Shown in pieces: positions 54,763 to 63,502 of a DNA stretch of 64,000 bases; position 1 is the first letter of the stretch; each line of letters opens with the position of its first letter. Source of the stretch: Rhodothermus sp. (GTDB taxonomy: Bacteria; Bacteroidota; Rhodothermia; Rhodothermales; Rhodothermaceae); assembly GCA_030950375.1 (NCBI GenBank), contig JAUZRN010000004.1:1-64000 (forward strand), in the 5' to 3' direction. The position numbers and the translations under genes are program-made. A model generated the notes under the pieces. That model was not told the origin of the DNA. It searched no databases and saw only the letters and a program-made list of their open reading frames with translations.

Positions 54763-55584
54763 TTAGTCAGGGTTCCCGGCTGCGCGAAGCAATGCCTGCA
54801 TACGAGCCTGCACCGTATCCATCAGCGTGGGTAGATGGCGCCGTCGAAGACCTTCCGTCGGGATCGGCTCACCGATCACTATGCGAACCGTTCCCGGACG
54901 GGATACCCTGCGGCGCTCGTCCAGCCGCCGGTAGCTATCGCAGATAACGACCGGCACCAGAGGCACCCCGGCCTCCACCGCCAGCAGAAAGGCCCCTTTC
55001 TTGAAAGGCCGCAGCTCGGGCCGATAGCCGCGTGTGCCTTCCGGGAAGAGTAGCACAGGATGTCCCTGCCGAATGCGTTCACCGGCCAGTTGCAGGCTTT
55101 TGAGCGACCGCCGTGGATTGTTTCGATCAATAAACAGCGAAGCAGAATGGCGCATAGCCCACCCCATCACCGGCACGCGCTCAAGCTCTGCCTTGGCCAC
55201 AAATCCAAAAGGATACGGCAAGGCATAGGCCAGTACCAGAATATCCAGGGCACACTGGTGATTGGACACAAACAGGCAGGGCTGTCCTTCCGGCAGGCGA
55301 GCCCGGTCTTGACAAACCACACGCCAGCCGCAGGCTTTCAAGATGAGCCCTGCCCAACGTCGGGCCCACTTTTTAAAGTTGGCGGCCGTCGGACGCAACC
55401 GATGGGTGAACACTTGGCAAGGCGCAATAAGCAACGTGCTAAAAATACCTACGAGGACGAACCAGAAGAAATGCAGTCGGGTCCACAGCGTTACGGGTGG
55501 CGCCCCCTCAACGGGAGCTTCAACCGGTGCCGGCCCCAGCAACGGAGCCACAGGGGATGTTTCCCGGATCTCTTCGGCAGCCAT
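54763..55584 (-). CDS. 1-acyl-sn-glycerol-3-phosphate acyltransferase (PlsC family)
   Basis: The 273-residue protein has a membrane segment (LHFFWFVLVGIFSTLLI) and the four acyltransferase blocks: NHQCALDILVLA (His-x4-Asp), FIDRNNPRRS, FPEGTRGYR and VPLVPVVICDS. It should add the second acyl chain to make phosphatidic acid, the step common to all phospholipids. It follows a TIM-barrel protein gene with a six-base gap. Confidence 0.93.
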   Translation of the reverse strand: MAAEEIRETSPVAPLLGPAPVEAPVEGAPPVTLWTRLHFFWFVLVGIFSTLLIAPCQVFTHRLRPTAANFKKWARRWAGLILKACGWRVVCQDRARLPEGQPCLFVSNHQCALDILVLAYALPYPFGFVAKAELERVPVMGWAMRHSASLFIDRNNPRRSLKSLQLAGERIRQGHPVLLFPEGTRGYRPELRPFKKGAFLLAVEAGVPLVPVVICDSYRRLDERRRVSRPGTVRIVIGEPIPTEGLRRRHLPTLMDTVQARMQALLRAAGNPD

Positions 55585-55590
55585 GAAGCA

Positions 55591-56409
55591 CTATGATTGG
55601 GCGATTGCCTCGGACGCTTTTCGTATCTGGCGAAGCAACTGGAGCAGGCGCGTAGCGTCGTGCAGGCCGCGCTTCGTCCGTGGTTCGGCGTGCACTTCAA
55701 GGCTCAGCGGTCCATCAAATCCCCGGGTGCGCAACATCTGAAGTTGCGTATGCCAGTGCACAGCGCCTTCGCCAAGGGGTGCCGGCTCCCAGACGCCTCG
55801 GTCCGGGTCGATGCGCCAGTCGCTGCAACGCACCAGCCAGATCCGCGCTGGCAACGCCTGCAAGCCCTCTGCCGGGTTTTCACCGGCCTGTAGCGCAGCG
55901 CCAGGATTCCAGGCAGCCCCTACAGCCGGGTGATCGACAGCTTTCAGTAACGTCGCCAGTGCCCGACCCGTTGGGAAAGCACCCTCGGGTTCGTTCAGTA
56001 CGGCCACACGCACTCCGTAGTCGGCGGCCTTGTCGCCGGCCATCCGAAGCGCGCGGGCGGCTTCCTCGACTGGCACCTCCGCCTGCTCAGCCGCAAAAGC
56101 CGACACCACCACACAGGAACAGTCAATCCGCCGACAAAAGCTCAATACTTCGTCAAACGCCGCGATTTCGTTCAGCCAGGTACGTCGGTCGCGCACCGAT
56201 CCTTCAAACATACCGGGCACAATGGCTACAGCCGGTAGCTCGTGCTCCAGCAGACGACGGCGCAGTTTTTCTTCATTGACAAAGGGCACGCGGTCTGCAG
56301 GTCCCCCGATCGTGCGCAACTCTACCCCTTCCAACCCCCAGAGCAACGTCAGATAAAGCGCACGCTCCAGATTTAGCGTTACCGTATCGGTCAGGAGTAC
56401 CGGAATCAT
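55591..56409 (-). CDS. Sugar phosphate isomerase/epimerase-like TIM-barrel protein
   Basis: The 272-residue protein resembles the xylose isomerase-like TIM-barrel family. It has GLEGVELRTIGG and an early PGMFEG strand end, VAVLNEPEGAFPTG with a Glu expected as metal ligand, GAAWNPGAAL, and FDGPLSLEVHAEP with the last Glu. The family includes sugar epimerases and inositol catabolic enzymes; substrate cannot be told. It lies between a lipoprotein gene and plsC on the minus strand. Confidence 0.8.
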   Translation of the reverse strand: MIPVLLTDTVTLNLERALYLTLLWGLEGVELRTIGGPADRVPFVNEEKLRRRLLEHELPAVAIVPGMFEGSVRDRRTWLNEIAAFDEVLSFCRRIDCSCVVVSAFAAEQAEVPVEEAARALRMAGDKAADYGVRVAVLNEPEGAFPTGRALATLLKAVDHPAVGAAWNPGAALQAGENPAEGLQALPARIWLVRCSDWRIDPDRGVWEPAPLGEGAVHWHTQLQMLRTRGFDGPLSLEVHAEPRTKRGLHDATRLLQLLRQIRKASEAIAQS

Positions 56410-56420
56410 AGGGAGCGATG

Positions 56421-57788
56421 CTACTGGCCTGATGGTGGTATCAACGTGTCGTCCTGTACGGGGGCCCAGGGATCCGGTGTAATCACCTCACGCAGCAGGA
56501 TGGTCTGAGCCGTCTGCACCAGCATACGGGCTCGTTGCAGGGCACGCACACGAAGCCGCTCTGGTTCGGGTGTTGAAACCTCGGGGGGCACCTGATAGAT
56601 CCGACGGTACGCCTGTTGCCAGGCATCCGGCACATTGACAAACACCTGACGGTCGGCCTGCAGCGAATCGGGCAGCAGGATCGGTTGTAGGATCAGTCCA
56701 TGACGGGCCACCAACTGTTGCAACCGGGGCAAGGCTTCAGGATCCGGATCCAGATAAACAAGACGACGGGTAGCAGCCGGATCCCAGAGCGGCTGCTGCA
56801 AATAGGCCCGCAACCCCTGATTCCCCTGACGTGCTCCCGACCATACAGCGAAGAGCAGGCTGCGCCGAGGAAGCGGCCAGTAAGTGGCCAGCGTGCTGTA
56901 CAAACGTGCCAGCTCCAGCAATGCAGCTACGCCTTCCCCCAGGTGCATCCCGTCAAACAACAGGGAGCGTCCCGGTAGCGCAATCACGTCCAGATCTGCA
57001 CACACGATCACCAGTTCAGTTCGCAATACCGGATCTTTCCCCGCCACAAACCCCAGCACATTCAGGGCACCGACCTGTCTTTCCCCCAGTTGTCCGATCC
57101 GCAACTGTATCGGTCGGCTGAGCGGAAGGCTTACAGCCGTCGCATCGTTCAGGTATGACGTCAGCGCATTCGTAGAGAGTCCCAGTAGCCGTTCGACCGC
57201 TATCGGCGTTATCTGTAGGATGCGCAGACCGACAACCGGCCTGTAGGTCAGCCACGGCCGCAACGATCCGATTATCAGGAGGGCCTGGACCTTCCGCGCA
57301 CGCGCTACCCTCAGCGCCTCTTCAGCAGAGGTGTCCGGCACCAACCAGACCCCGGCAGGTGGACAGACAGCCGGTTGAGCACAGAGCACCACGCGGTCTG
57401 CCACCACACGCCCGGTATCGCTTTGCGCATCGGGCCAGAATTCCAGCCCTGGAAAAAAGGCAGCCGTATCCTGATCAGCCCAACCCAGCGTGGCTGGCCA
57501 GGGTAGCGCCACCTGTGCCTCATAGATGAGCCGATAATGCCTACCCAGGACAGGCTGTAACCGAAATTCCCGCATGCGGTCTTCCACATACTGGGCCGCC
57601 AGCACAAAGCTACGCGATCCGGTCACCCGGCCCCGCATTTCCGGCCGCATCAGCACCTCCAGATGCTCGGCCAACAGCGAACGGTCCGGCGCATATAGCC
57701 AGACCGGCGTCTCCTGAGACGGCCGCAGCGCTGGCGCACAGGCCGCTAACCAACAGGCCATGCCCCCGATGAGCAGAGACCGATCCAT
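56421..57788 (-). CDS. Lipoprotein with degenerate M28-type peptidase fold
   Basis: The 455-residue protein has a lipobox-like signal (GGMACWLAAC). Its order of segments matches M28 aminopeptidases: an N-terminal LMRPEMRGRVTGSRS, an inserted domain (about 110-230), and then NVLGFVAGKDPVLRTELVIVC. The usual zinc motifs are altered: the His-x-Asp-His of the family reads ADLDV here, and the Asp-Asp-Asn-Ala-Ser-Gly segment reads GMHLGEG. It therefore looks like a non-catalytic relative, perhaps binding a peptide or glycan in the periplasm. It is followed by the TIM-barrel and plsC genes and preceded by the secretin gene's terminator. Confidence 0.65.
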   Translation of the reverse strand: MDRSLLIGGMACWLAACAPALRPSQETPVWLYAPDRSLLAEHLEVLMRPEMRGRVTGSRSFVLAAQYVEDRMREFRLQPVLGRHYRLIYEAQVALPWPATLGWADQDTAAFFPGLEFWPDAQSDTGRVVADRVVLCAQPAVCPPAGVWLVPDTSAEEALRVARARKVQALLIIGSLRPWLTYRPVVGLRILQITPIAVERLLGLSTNALTSYLNDATAVSLPLSRPIQLRIGQLGERQVGALNVLGFVAGKDPVLRTELVIVCADLDVIALPGRSLLFDGMHLGEGVAALLELARLYSTLATYWPLPRRSLLFAVWSGARQGNQGLRAYLQQPLWDPAATRRLVYLDPDPEALPRLQQLVARHGLILQPILLPDSLQADRQVFVNVPDAWQQAYRRIYQVPPEVSTPEPERLRVRALQRARMLVQTAQTILLREVITPDPWAPVQDDTLIPPSGQ

Positions 57789-57863
57789 GCGGACCTATAG
57801 CATGCGTACAATGTCCTGGCCTAAACCCCGGAGCGATTCCTGACGTTTCGCGCCCCCGCAGAC

Positions 57864-57895
57864 AAAAAAGCGGGAAGCCGTCGAGAGCTTCCCGC
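57864..57895 (-). terminator. Intrinsic terminator after the secretin gene
   Basis: GCGGGAAGC/GCTTCCCGC stems (57870-57878 and 57887-57895) with an eight-base loop are followed on the minus strand by six T residues. They end the pilus-like operon 26 bases after the secretin stop. Confidence 0.9.
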
Positions 57896-57920
57896 TGCTG
57901 GATCCTGCCATCTTCCGTGA

Positions 57921-59285
57921 TCAGTTCCGCGGCATGTACATCTGACGCATCGTGTGTTGACCAAACCGTTCCAACCGTTCCCGGAGTTCACGCCGACTAC
58001 GCTCCAGCAGATTACGTTCCAGGGGCCGGCGTGCCCGCGCTGTCAGCGGATCCAGAATCCTTACCTGAAGCACAATCAGCAGTTCAGTCTGCGTAATCGT
58101 GCGTTGCGTACGTCCAAAAATATACCGCAGACCAAAGAACCACCAGGGCAGATCTTTCAACAACGGAATGCCTTTGCGTGCAATGGATTCTCGTGTTGAA
58201 TAAAGCCCTCCGATAATCGTCTGCTCGCCATCAAGTAAAAGTACCTGGGTATCAGCAGTATTCCGTTCGATAATCGGACCGGAAGGCGAAGGCGTCGCAC
58301 TGGAGTTTTCAACCAGAACGTCCAGGTGCACAAACTCAATAAGAGGGGCACCGGCCGTATCGGCTGTCGGGGCAACAATAAGCGTGGGCGTCACGTCGAT
58401 AATGATTCCAGTCGACACAAACTGGGTAATGGTATTACCTGCAAAGTCGCGGGTCTGGATGGGCACATCTGAGCCGATCTGAATACGTCCCTGCTCCCCA
58501 CTCTGTACCGTAATCTGCGGACTGGCGATCGTTTCACCTATTCCTTCGGTTTCCAGAAAGCGCAAGAAATTGGTCAACTGGCGGAAGTTGATGCGCTCAG
58601 GCGCTTCAATAAGGGGCTGCAATGGATCAAATAATTCGTCGGTTTTCAAATAAAACTGGACATTATCCTGACCCGCTACGCCTCCCACTCCTCCGACACC
58701 TCCCCCTGCTCCCTGACCAGCCGCCGCTCCCACATTGAGGCCAAAGAACTGATCCCAGTTGATCCCGATATCACGTGCTTTGGTCAGGTTGACACTGAAT
58801 AGAATGGCATTGATCTGGATTTCGCGTGTATCGGCAGTAGCCGGCAAAAGGGCATCGGTCTGCTCCGTTTCAGTACCTTCGGTAATCCGACGCGGTCCCA
58901 GCACCACCTCAGGCTGCTCCGGTGCTTTTTCAATAATGAAAAACCTGTCGGTCTCCCGGTAGGTCAATCCCTTGGTCTGCAGTACCAGCTCAAAGGCATC
59001 GAAGAAATGCATACCTGAGATGGCGATCCCGATCGGATCGGTGCGCTCTTCCGGATCCACAAGCTGTTTGCCGGTTACCCGCTGAAAGATCGGGTTGAGT
59101 AGCTCGAAGAACTGATTCAGGGGCGTGGTTGGCAGAAACGACACCAGTTGATCGGGCGGCACGTAGGTGCGCATGACCCGCTGCGGAGGCCGATCCTGTG
59201 CCTGGCTGGGCCAGGCCAGTAATATGCCGATCAACAGTAGCCCCAGCACTGTGGCAATCCAGGTTTTTGTCTCCATATGCTCCAT
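57921..59285 (-). CDS. Secretin (PilQ/GspD-like), short form
   Basis: The 454-residue protein has a signal peptide (VLGLLLIGILLAWPSQAQ), an STN-like segment (about 85-115: ISGMHFFDAFELVLQTKGL) and a secretin core. The core contains IQINAILFSVNL, a Gly-rich loop (AAGQGAGGGVGGVGG), TIASPQITVQSG, GIIIDVTPTLI, and the late DGEQTIIGGLYS motif. It lacks the AMIN domains of long PilQ proteins and would form the outer-membrane pore. It is last in the operon after the PilT-like, PilM-PilN and PilO-PilP genes. Starts at 59285 or 59276 are equally possible. Confidence 0.9.
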   Translation of the reverse strand: MEHMETKTWIATVLGLLLIGILLAWPSQAQDRPPQRVMRTYVPPDQLVSFLPTTPLNQFFELLNPIFQRVTGKQLVDPEERTDPIGIAISGMHFFDAFELVLQTKGLTYRETDRFFIIEKAPEQPEVVLGPRRITEGTETEQTDALLPATADTREIQINAILFSVNLTKARDIGINWDQFFGLNVGAAAGQGAGGGVGGVGGVAGQDNVQFYLKTDELFDPLQPLIEAPERINFRQLTNFLRFLETEGIGETIASPQITVQSGEQGRIQIGSDVPIQTRDFAGNTITQFVSTGIIIDVTPTLIVAPTADTAGAPLIEFVHLDVLVENSSATPSPSGPIIERNTADTQVLLLDGEQTIIGGLYSTRESIARKGIPLLKDLPWWFFGLRYIFGRTQRTITQTELLIVLQVRILDPLTARARRPLERNLLERSRRELRERLERFGQHTMRQMYMPRN

Positions 59286-59317
59286 GGGTGATGTTTCTGG
59301 TCTTCAGGTTGGTGATG

Positions 59318-60274
59318 CTACTGATTGAGTGGCGTAAGCTGTACAGGTCCCAGGGCCTGCCGGTAGCGTTCGCCGGTTTCCAGATACAGGACTACTTCAT
59401 CGAGAATACCGCCGCGATTCAGACGGGCGACCACACGGCCTTCAATGGGATCAATCTCGGTAATCTGTCCCAAGTACACCTTTTCTCCCACGCCTACCGT
59501 ACGTAAGCCGGAAGCATCCTGAAAGACCGCGCGATTGCCCACAATAGATACCAGCTTTGCCTGTTCTATATCGATCAGGTTGTCCGAGTTGGGCGGAAGC
59601 TGTTCCAGAATCCCCGGATAGAAGGGATTGACCGGTGGATTTTTTTCGGGAAAGACCGCCCGTGGAAGTTGCCGGTAGAGGCTATCGGCCATGTGAGCTA
59701 CTTGCAGGTCAGGCAATCCGCCATAGTAAGCTTCCAGTTGCATGTTGAATGAAACCATAATCATCATGCGCTCGCGGCCGCTCACGCGATCGGCCTTGAC
59801 CAGGTCGATGTGGTCCAGCGCGAGATTACGAATACGGTATAACTCCGGACTGTTTTCGATCTCCCAGACAAAACGGTACAGATGATGGAAATAGCCGCGT
59901 CCTTCAATGCGGAAGCTGTAGTAGTTGACGTTATCCGTCTGCCCGCTTCCCAGGAACTGCACGTTGAAGGTTTCAAAACCGCGTCGCGACAGTTCATTCA
60001 GGCGGGCAACTACCTCGGGGGTGCTCAGTGAGTCCGGAATGTAGCGGTAGCGAGAGCGCCACCGGCTTTCGACCTCACGCGCCTTTGCTTCCGAGGCGCT
60101 GTATTCGGCCAGCAAAGCCCCCATCTCGGTCTCCCGCATACGCGCCAGCTGTTCCAGCTTTTCATAGTGCGCAATGGCTCGTGGTAGTTTGTAGTACGTC
60201 AGATAGACGCCAGCGCCAGTAAGCAGCAGCCAGCCGATAAATAACAGCAGGGCATTGCCGTATTTCTCCCACAT
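59318..60274 (-). CDS. PilO-PilP-like fusion protein
   Basis: The 318-residue protein has a short cytoplasmic start, one membrane segment (ALLLFIGWLLLTGAGVYLTYY), a coiled coil (about 40-75) and a PilO-like ferredoxin fold (about 85-190). After a linker it ends in a PilP/GspC-like beta-domain (about 245-310: LVSIVGNRAVFQDASG, VGVGEKVYLGQITEI). In most pili PilO and PilP are separate; here they appear fused, so one chain would link the inner-membrane ring to the secretin. The relation is by pattern, not strong identity. It lies six bases after the PilM-PilN-like gene. Confidence 0.65.
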   Translation of the reverse strand: MWEKYGNALLLFIGWLLLTGAGVYLTYYKLPRAIAHYEKLEQLARMRETEMGALLAEYSASEAKAREVESRWRSRYRYIPDSLSTPEVVARLNELSRRGFETFNVQFLGSGQTDNVNYYSFRIEGRGYFHHLYRFVWEIENSPELYRIRNLALDHIDLVKADRVSGRERMMIMVSFNMQLEAYYGGLPDLQVAHMADSLYRQLPRAVFPEKNPPVNPFYPGILEQLPPNSDNLIDIEQAKLVSIVGNRAVFQDASGLRTVGVGEKVYLGQITEIDPIEGRVVARLNRGGILDEVVLYLETGERYRQALGPVQLTPLNQ

Positions 60275-60280
60275 GGCGAC

Positions 60281-62017
60281 TCAGGGGTTCGAGGGTTTGG
60301 ATTGGATAGGCTGCGCGTTGGCTGCAAATTGCTCACGCAGGTAGCGTGCCGGTTCGGGTAATTCGTTAGGCAACGGGACTTCAATGACGAAATCATACAC
60401 GGGCCATCCACGAATTTCCGAGAAGGTCAGCGCCCGAATGACGCCCTTGAGACGACGGGCCAGCTCGACGACCCGGTCGCGTGCGATGGCACTGCCCTGT
60501 AGCGTAACGTTATGGGTGCGTGGATGCCAGCTATCGACCCAGATCCCCCGAATATCCGCGACTTCACGCGAGAGCTGAGCCAGTGCCCGACTCCAGCGAT
60601 CGCTTCCGACCAGCAGGGAGTCGAGAATGTCAAGTGCCCGCAGTGCCTGTCGGGTACGTGCGTTCAGACTATCGATCCGGGCCTGCAGCGCCTGAGCATC
60701 TGTTGCGGCAATAGCAGGCGGCAGCTGGCGCAGTCGTTCTCGACGGGCATTTAATTCGGCCTCCAGCGTCAAATAACGCCACACAAAAAAGAGCGTTGTT
60801 ACGAAAAGCAACGCATAAAGCGCCCATACCTGCCAACCGAAGGGTAACTCCCAGCGTCGCCGCAGGCTTGAAGGGAACAGATTGACCGGCTCAAACGCTT
60901 TTAAAAACGCCGGATCCCCCACCAGTCGCAGCGCAGCCAGCTGTGCCGCCAGCGAGCCTGGCCCGATCTCCTGGTCGTTCAAGGGTAGATAAACGCGCAG
61001 ATTTTCAATCCGGGCATTCGGGAAAAAGACGGACAGGCTCCGCGGCAACTCTGTCTCTCCATGTTCGCTGACCAGGAAAACACGGGAAATCTCTCCGATA
61101 CCATACTCGTCCTGCAACAGCAAAATGCGGCTGCAGATCGTATCGGCGGTATCGTGGACGGTGAGTGAGCGCAGACTTTCAGCATGCTGGAGTGTCTCGC
61201 CCTGCAGAAAAAGCACCAACGTATCATCGCTGCCCACACGCAATACCAGCGAGCAGGCATCTGATGGCTCCGATGTAAGCTGACGAAGCGCCGTGCGTGC
61301 CAGCCCCAGATACAGCGACACTTCCGCCTCAAACAGCCGCGTGCGCGGCAACCGTCGATTCGATTCGGCTTTAAGGGCCTGCAGGGTAGCCGTTACCGGC
61401 TCACTGGGACGCGGGTAGATGGCCAGAAATCGATGTGTTTCTTTATCAACCGGCGTCATAGGCAGGAAGGCCACCTGCTCTTCTTCCAGAGGGGTCCCTA
61501 CCTGCTGCTCCAGCAATTCCAGCAAAGCTTTGCGATCGACCGGCCCGGTATCCTGCTCGCTGACCTGGGCCTGCCGCGGCAAGCGGACTTCGACGTAAGA
61601 GAGATCGACCGAAGGCAAGCAGAAAGCCACTTCCGGATCCCCATAGCCTGCTTCCTTGCATTCCGCCAGGATATCGGAAAGCTCCATCACAAACAGCGTG
61701 GCCGGGGGAACCTGCTCGCTCCCAGCGCCGTCGCCGCTCAGGTCAAACTCTGCTTTCAGAAACGGTGTAGCCGCTCCACTACCGCCAAACTGTATGGAAA
61801 AGTCACCGCCAGCTTCCTGGCCTTTGACTTCTGGAACGCCCTGCTGCATGCTGGCAAAACGGGCCACCCGCTGCCGCGTAAACCGCCGCACTACCTCCAC
61901 GCCATCGGCTTCCCGCTTCAAAAGCACGGCATAAATCGTACGGCCCGCCACTGTAACGCCCAGCACGTAAGGGGCCCGGGTACGCGTAAGCTTTTGCCGT
62001 CTGGTTTTCATGATCAT
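60281..62017 (-). CDS. PilM-PilN-like fusion protein (GspL-like)
   Basis: The 578-residue protein has an actin-like N-terminal part (APYVLGVTVAGRTIYAVLL; later ACSLVLRVGSDDTLVLFLQG) resembling PilM. Near residue 377 it has the VNLFPSSL motif that in PilN binds PilM. Next come a membrane segment (VWALYALLFVTTLFFVW), a coiled coil (EAELNARRERLRQLPP onward) and a PilN-like ferredoxin domain (about 470-560). PilM and PilN are usually two proteins, and GspL of type II secretion is the fused analogue. Starts at 62017 or 62011 are both possible. It lies between the PilT-like ATPase and the PilO-PilP fusion. Confidence 0.75.
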   Translation of the reverse strand: MIMKTRRQKLTRTRAPYVLGVTVAGRTIYAVLLKREADGVEVVRRFTRQRVARFASMQQGVPEVKGQEAGGDFSIQFGGSGAATPFLKAEFDLSGDGAGSEQVPPATLFVMELSDILAECKEAGYGDPEVAFCLPSVDLSYVEVRLPRQAQVSEQDTGPVDRKALLELLEQQVGTPLEEEQVAFLPMTPVDKETHRFLAIYPRPSEPVTATLQALKAESNRRLPRTRLFEAEVSLYLGLARTALRQLTSEPSDACSLVLRVGSDDTLVLFLQGETLQHAESLRSLTVHDTADTICSRILLLQDEYGIGEISRVFLVSEHGETELPRSLSVFFPNARIENLRVYLPLNDQEIGPGSLAAQLAALRLVGDPAFLKAFEPVNLFPSSLRRRWELPFGWQVWALYALLFVTTLFFVWRYLTLEAELNARRERLRQLPPAIAATDAQALQARIDSLNARTRQALRALDILDSLLVGSDRWSRALAQLSREVADIRGIWVDSWHPRTHNVTLQGSAIARDRVVELARRLKGVIRALTFSEIRGWPVYDFVIEVPLPNELPEPARYLREQFAANAQPIQSKPSNP

Positions 62018-62065
62018 TACAAAATCGTCTCAGGCGTAACGTTCAGAAACGCAGGGCTTTCGTTT

Positions 62066-63364
62066 TTACTGAAGCAATTGCTGCAATCGGCGCTTGTTAT
62101 TAGCAAAATCGAAGGCAACCTCCGGTGTGATCAGCTGCTGCCGGACCAGACGGAACAAATCCTGTTCCATGGTAATCATGCCCATTGCGCCCCCTTCCCA
62201 CATCATCTGGTAGATTTCGCTGGTATTCTTGTTTTTGATTGCAGCCCGTGCGGATGGTGTCATCCAGAGCACTTCTTTGGCCAGAATGCGTCCTCCTCCG
62301 ATCTTGGGCACCAGTTTCTGTGAGATCACGCAACGCAACACGTCGGCCAGTCGGTTACGTACGCGTTCCTGTTCATCGGGCGGATATTCGGCCACGATAC
62401 GGTCGATCGTCTCCACAGCCGAGCTGGTATGCAGCGTAGAAAAGACCTTGTGGCCGGAATCGGTGATCTCCAGCGCTGCCGAGATTGTCTCAGGATCCCG
62501 CATCTCGCCAATGACGATGATATCGGGGTCCTGACGCAGTGCCTGCACGATGCCATCCTTGAAGGATCGGACGTCGCGTCCCACTTCGCGATGGCGGATC
62601 AGACACTTGCGAGAGCGATGCACATACTCGATCGGCCGGGCGATGATGACCACATGCGCATAGACGTCGTCGTTGTTCGCGTCAATGATCGCATCCAGCG
62701 TTGTGCTCTTACCGGAACCTGTCACACCGGTCACCAGCGTCAGTCCGTCGCGTACATGCCGGAACATGAGGCCACGCTCAATCAACGGATGGAACCCCAG
62801 GCTTTTAAGTGGACGGATCTCGTCGGTGATGGCGCGCATGTTCAGCGCCACATGATCCATGTCGAAGTAGACGGTAGCCCGAAAGCGTCGCGGCATTCCG
62901 TTACGCCCTTCGAGGGGCAGTGCATAGGAGAAGTCCAGGGCACACTCTTCAAAAAAGAGCTGGAGCTGTCGCTCGGTGAGCAGATTCAGGATGAGCAGTG
63001 CGGCCTCGTCACACGAGTAGGTGCCCATTTCCTTGTAGGGTCGCTTGTCGCCGTGCACTCGATACCAGACGTAGCCATTTGAGGCTGGCCCGCCGATGTC
63101 CATATCGCTGGCATTGAGCTCCAGCATGCGTTTGACCAACAGCTGCATGTGCTCACGCAGCAGCGTTCGGTCTTTGTCCAGCAGTGCATTTACCTGTTCA
63201 GCCAGGTAACGCGCACGGTCCTCCCCAACCAAGGAAGGGGGTACCGAATCAAGTACCGTTTTGCAAATCTTCGGCAGGGGCGGTACAGGCCGCACCCGAG
63301 GGCGCTGTGCTGCCGAGGCGTGCTGTGCCAGCACTTCCGCCAGCGCAGGATTTCCGTTCGACAT
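62066..63364 (-). CDS. PilT-like retraction ATPase
   Basis: The 432-residue protein has an unusually long N-terminal extension (about 70 residues). It then has the secretion-ATPase core: ASDMDIGG, Walker A GVTGSGKSTT (Lys219), Asp box IVIGEMRDPETISAALE, His box FSTLHTSSAVETIDRI, and the C-terminal IYQMMWEGGAMGMITMEQDL corresponding to the PilT helix region. It would power retraction of a type IV pilus. PilB and PilC are not in the window. It is first in the pilus-like operon. Confidence 0.88.
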   Translation of the reverse strand: MSNGNPALAEVLAQHASAAQRPRVRPVPPLPKICKTVLDSVPPSLVGEDRARYLAEQVNALLDKDRTLLREHMQLLVKRMLELNASDMDIGGPASNGYVWYRVHGDKRPYKEMGTYSCDEAALLILNLLTERQLQLFFEECALDFSYALPLEGRNGMPRRFRATVYFDMDHVALNMRAITDEIRPLKSLGFHPLIERGLMFRHVRDGLTLVTGVTGSGKSTTLDAIIDANNDDVYAHVVIIARPIEYVHRSRKCLIRHREVGRDVRSFKDGIVQALRQDPDIIVIGEMRDPETISAALEITDSGHKVFSTLHTSSAVETIDRIVAEYPPDEQERVRNRLADVLRCVISQKLVPKIGGGRILAKEVLWMTPSARAAIKNKNTSEIYQMMWEGGAMGMITMEQDLFRLVRQQLITPEVAFDFANNKRRLQQLLQ

Positions 63365-63431
63365 GACTGGCCTTCAGGATTGGTTTGCCTTTACAGTATC
63401 GCGCTACTTGCCGGTCGCTTAAGCAACCAGC

Positions 63432-63481
63432 AAAAAAAGACGGCGCTACAGCAGAAGCTTACGCACCGCTGCAACGCCGTC
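63432..63481 (-). terminator. Intrinsic terminator
   Basis: GACGGCG and CGCCGTC arms, with an inner CAGC/GCTG stem and a large loop (63439-63481), are followed on the minus strand by seven T residues. They separate the unknown gene at the right edge from the PilT-like gene, which should then have its own promoter in 63365-63431. Confidence 0.85.
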
Positions 63482-63502
63482 CTGGGTCAACACAACGGGC
63501 AA

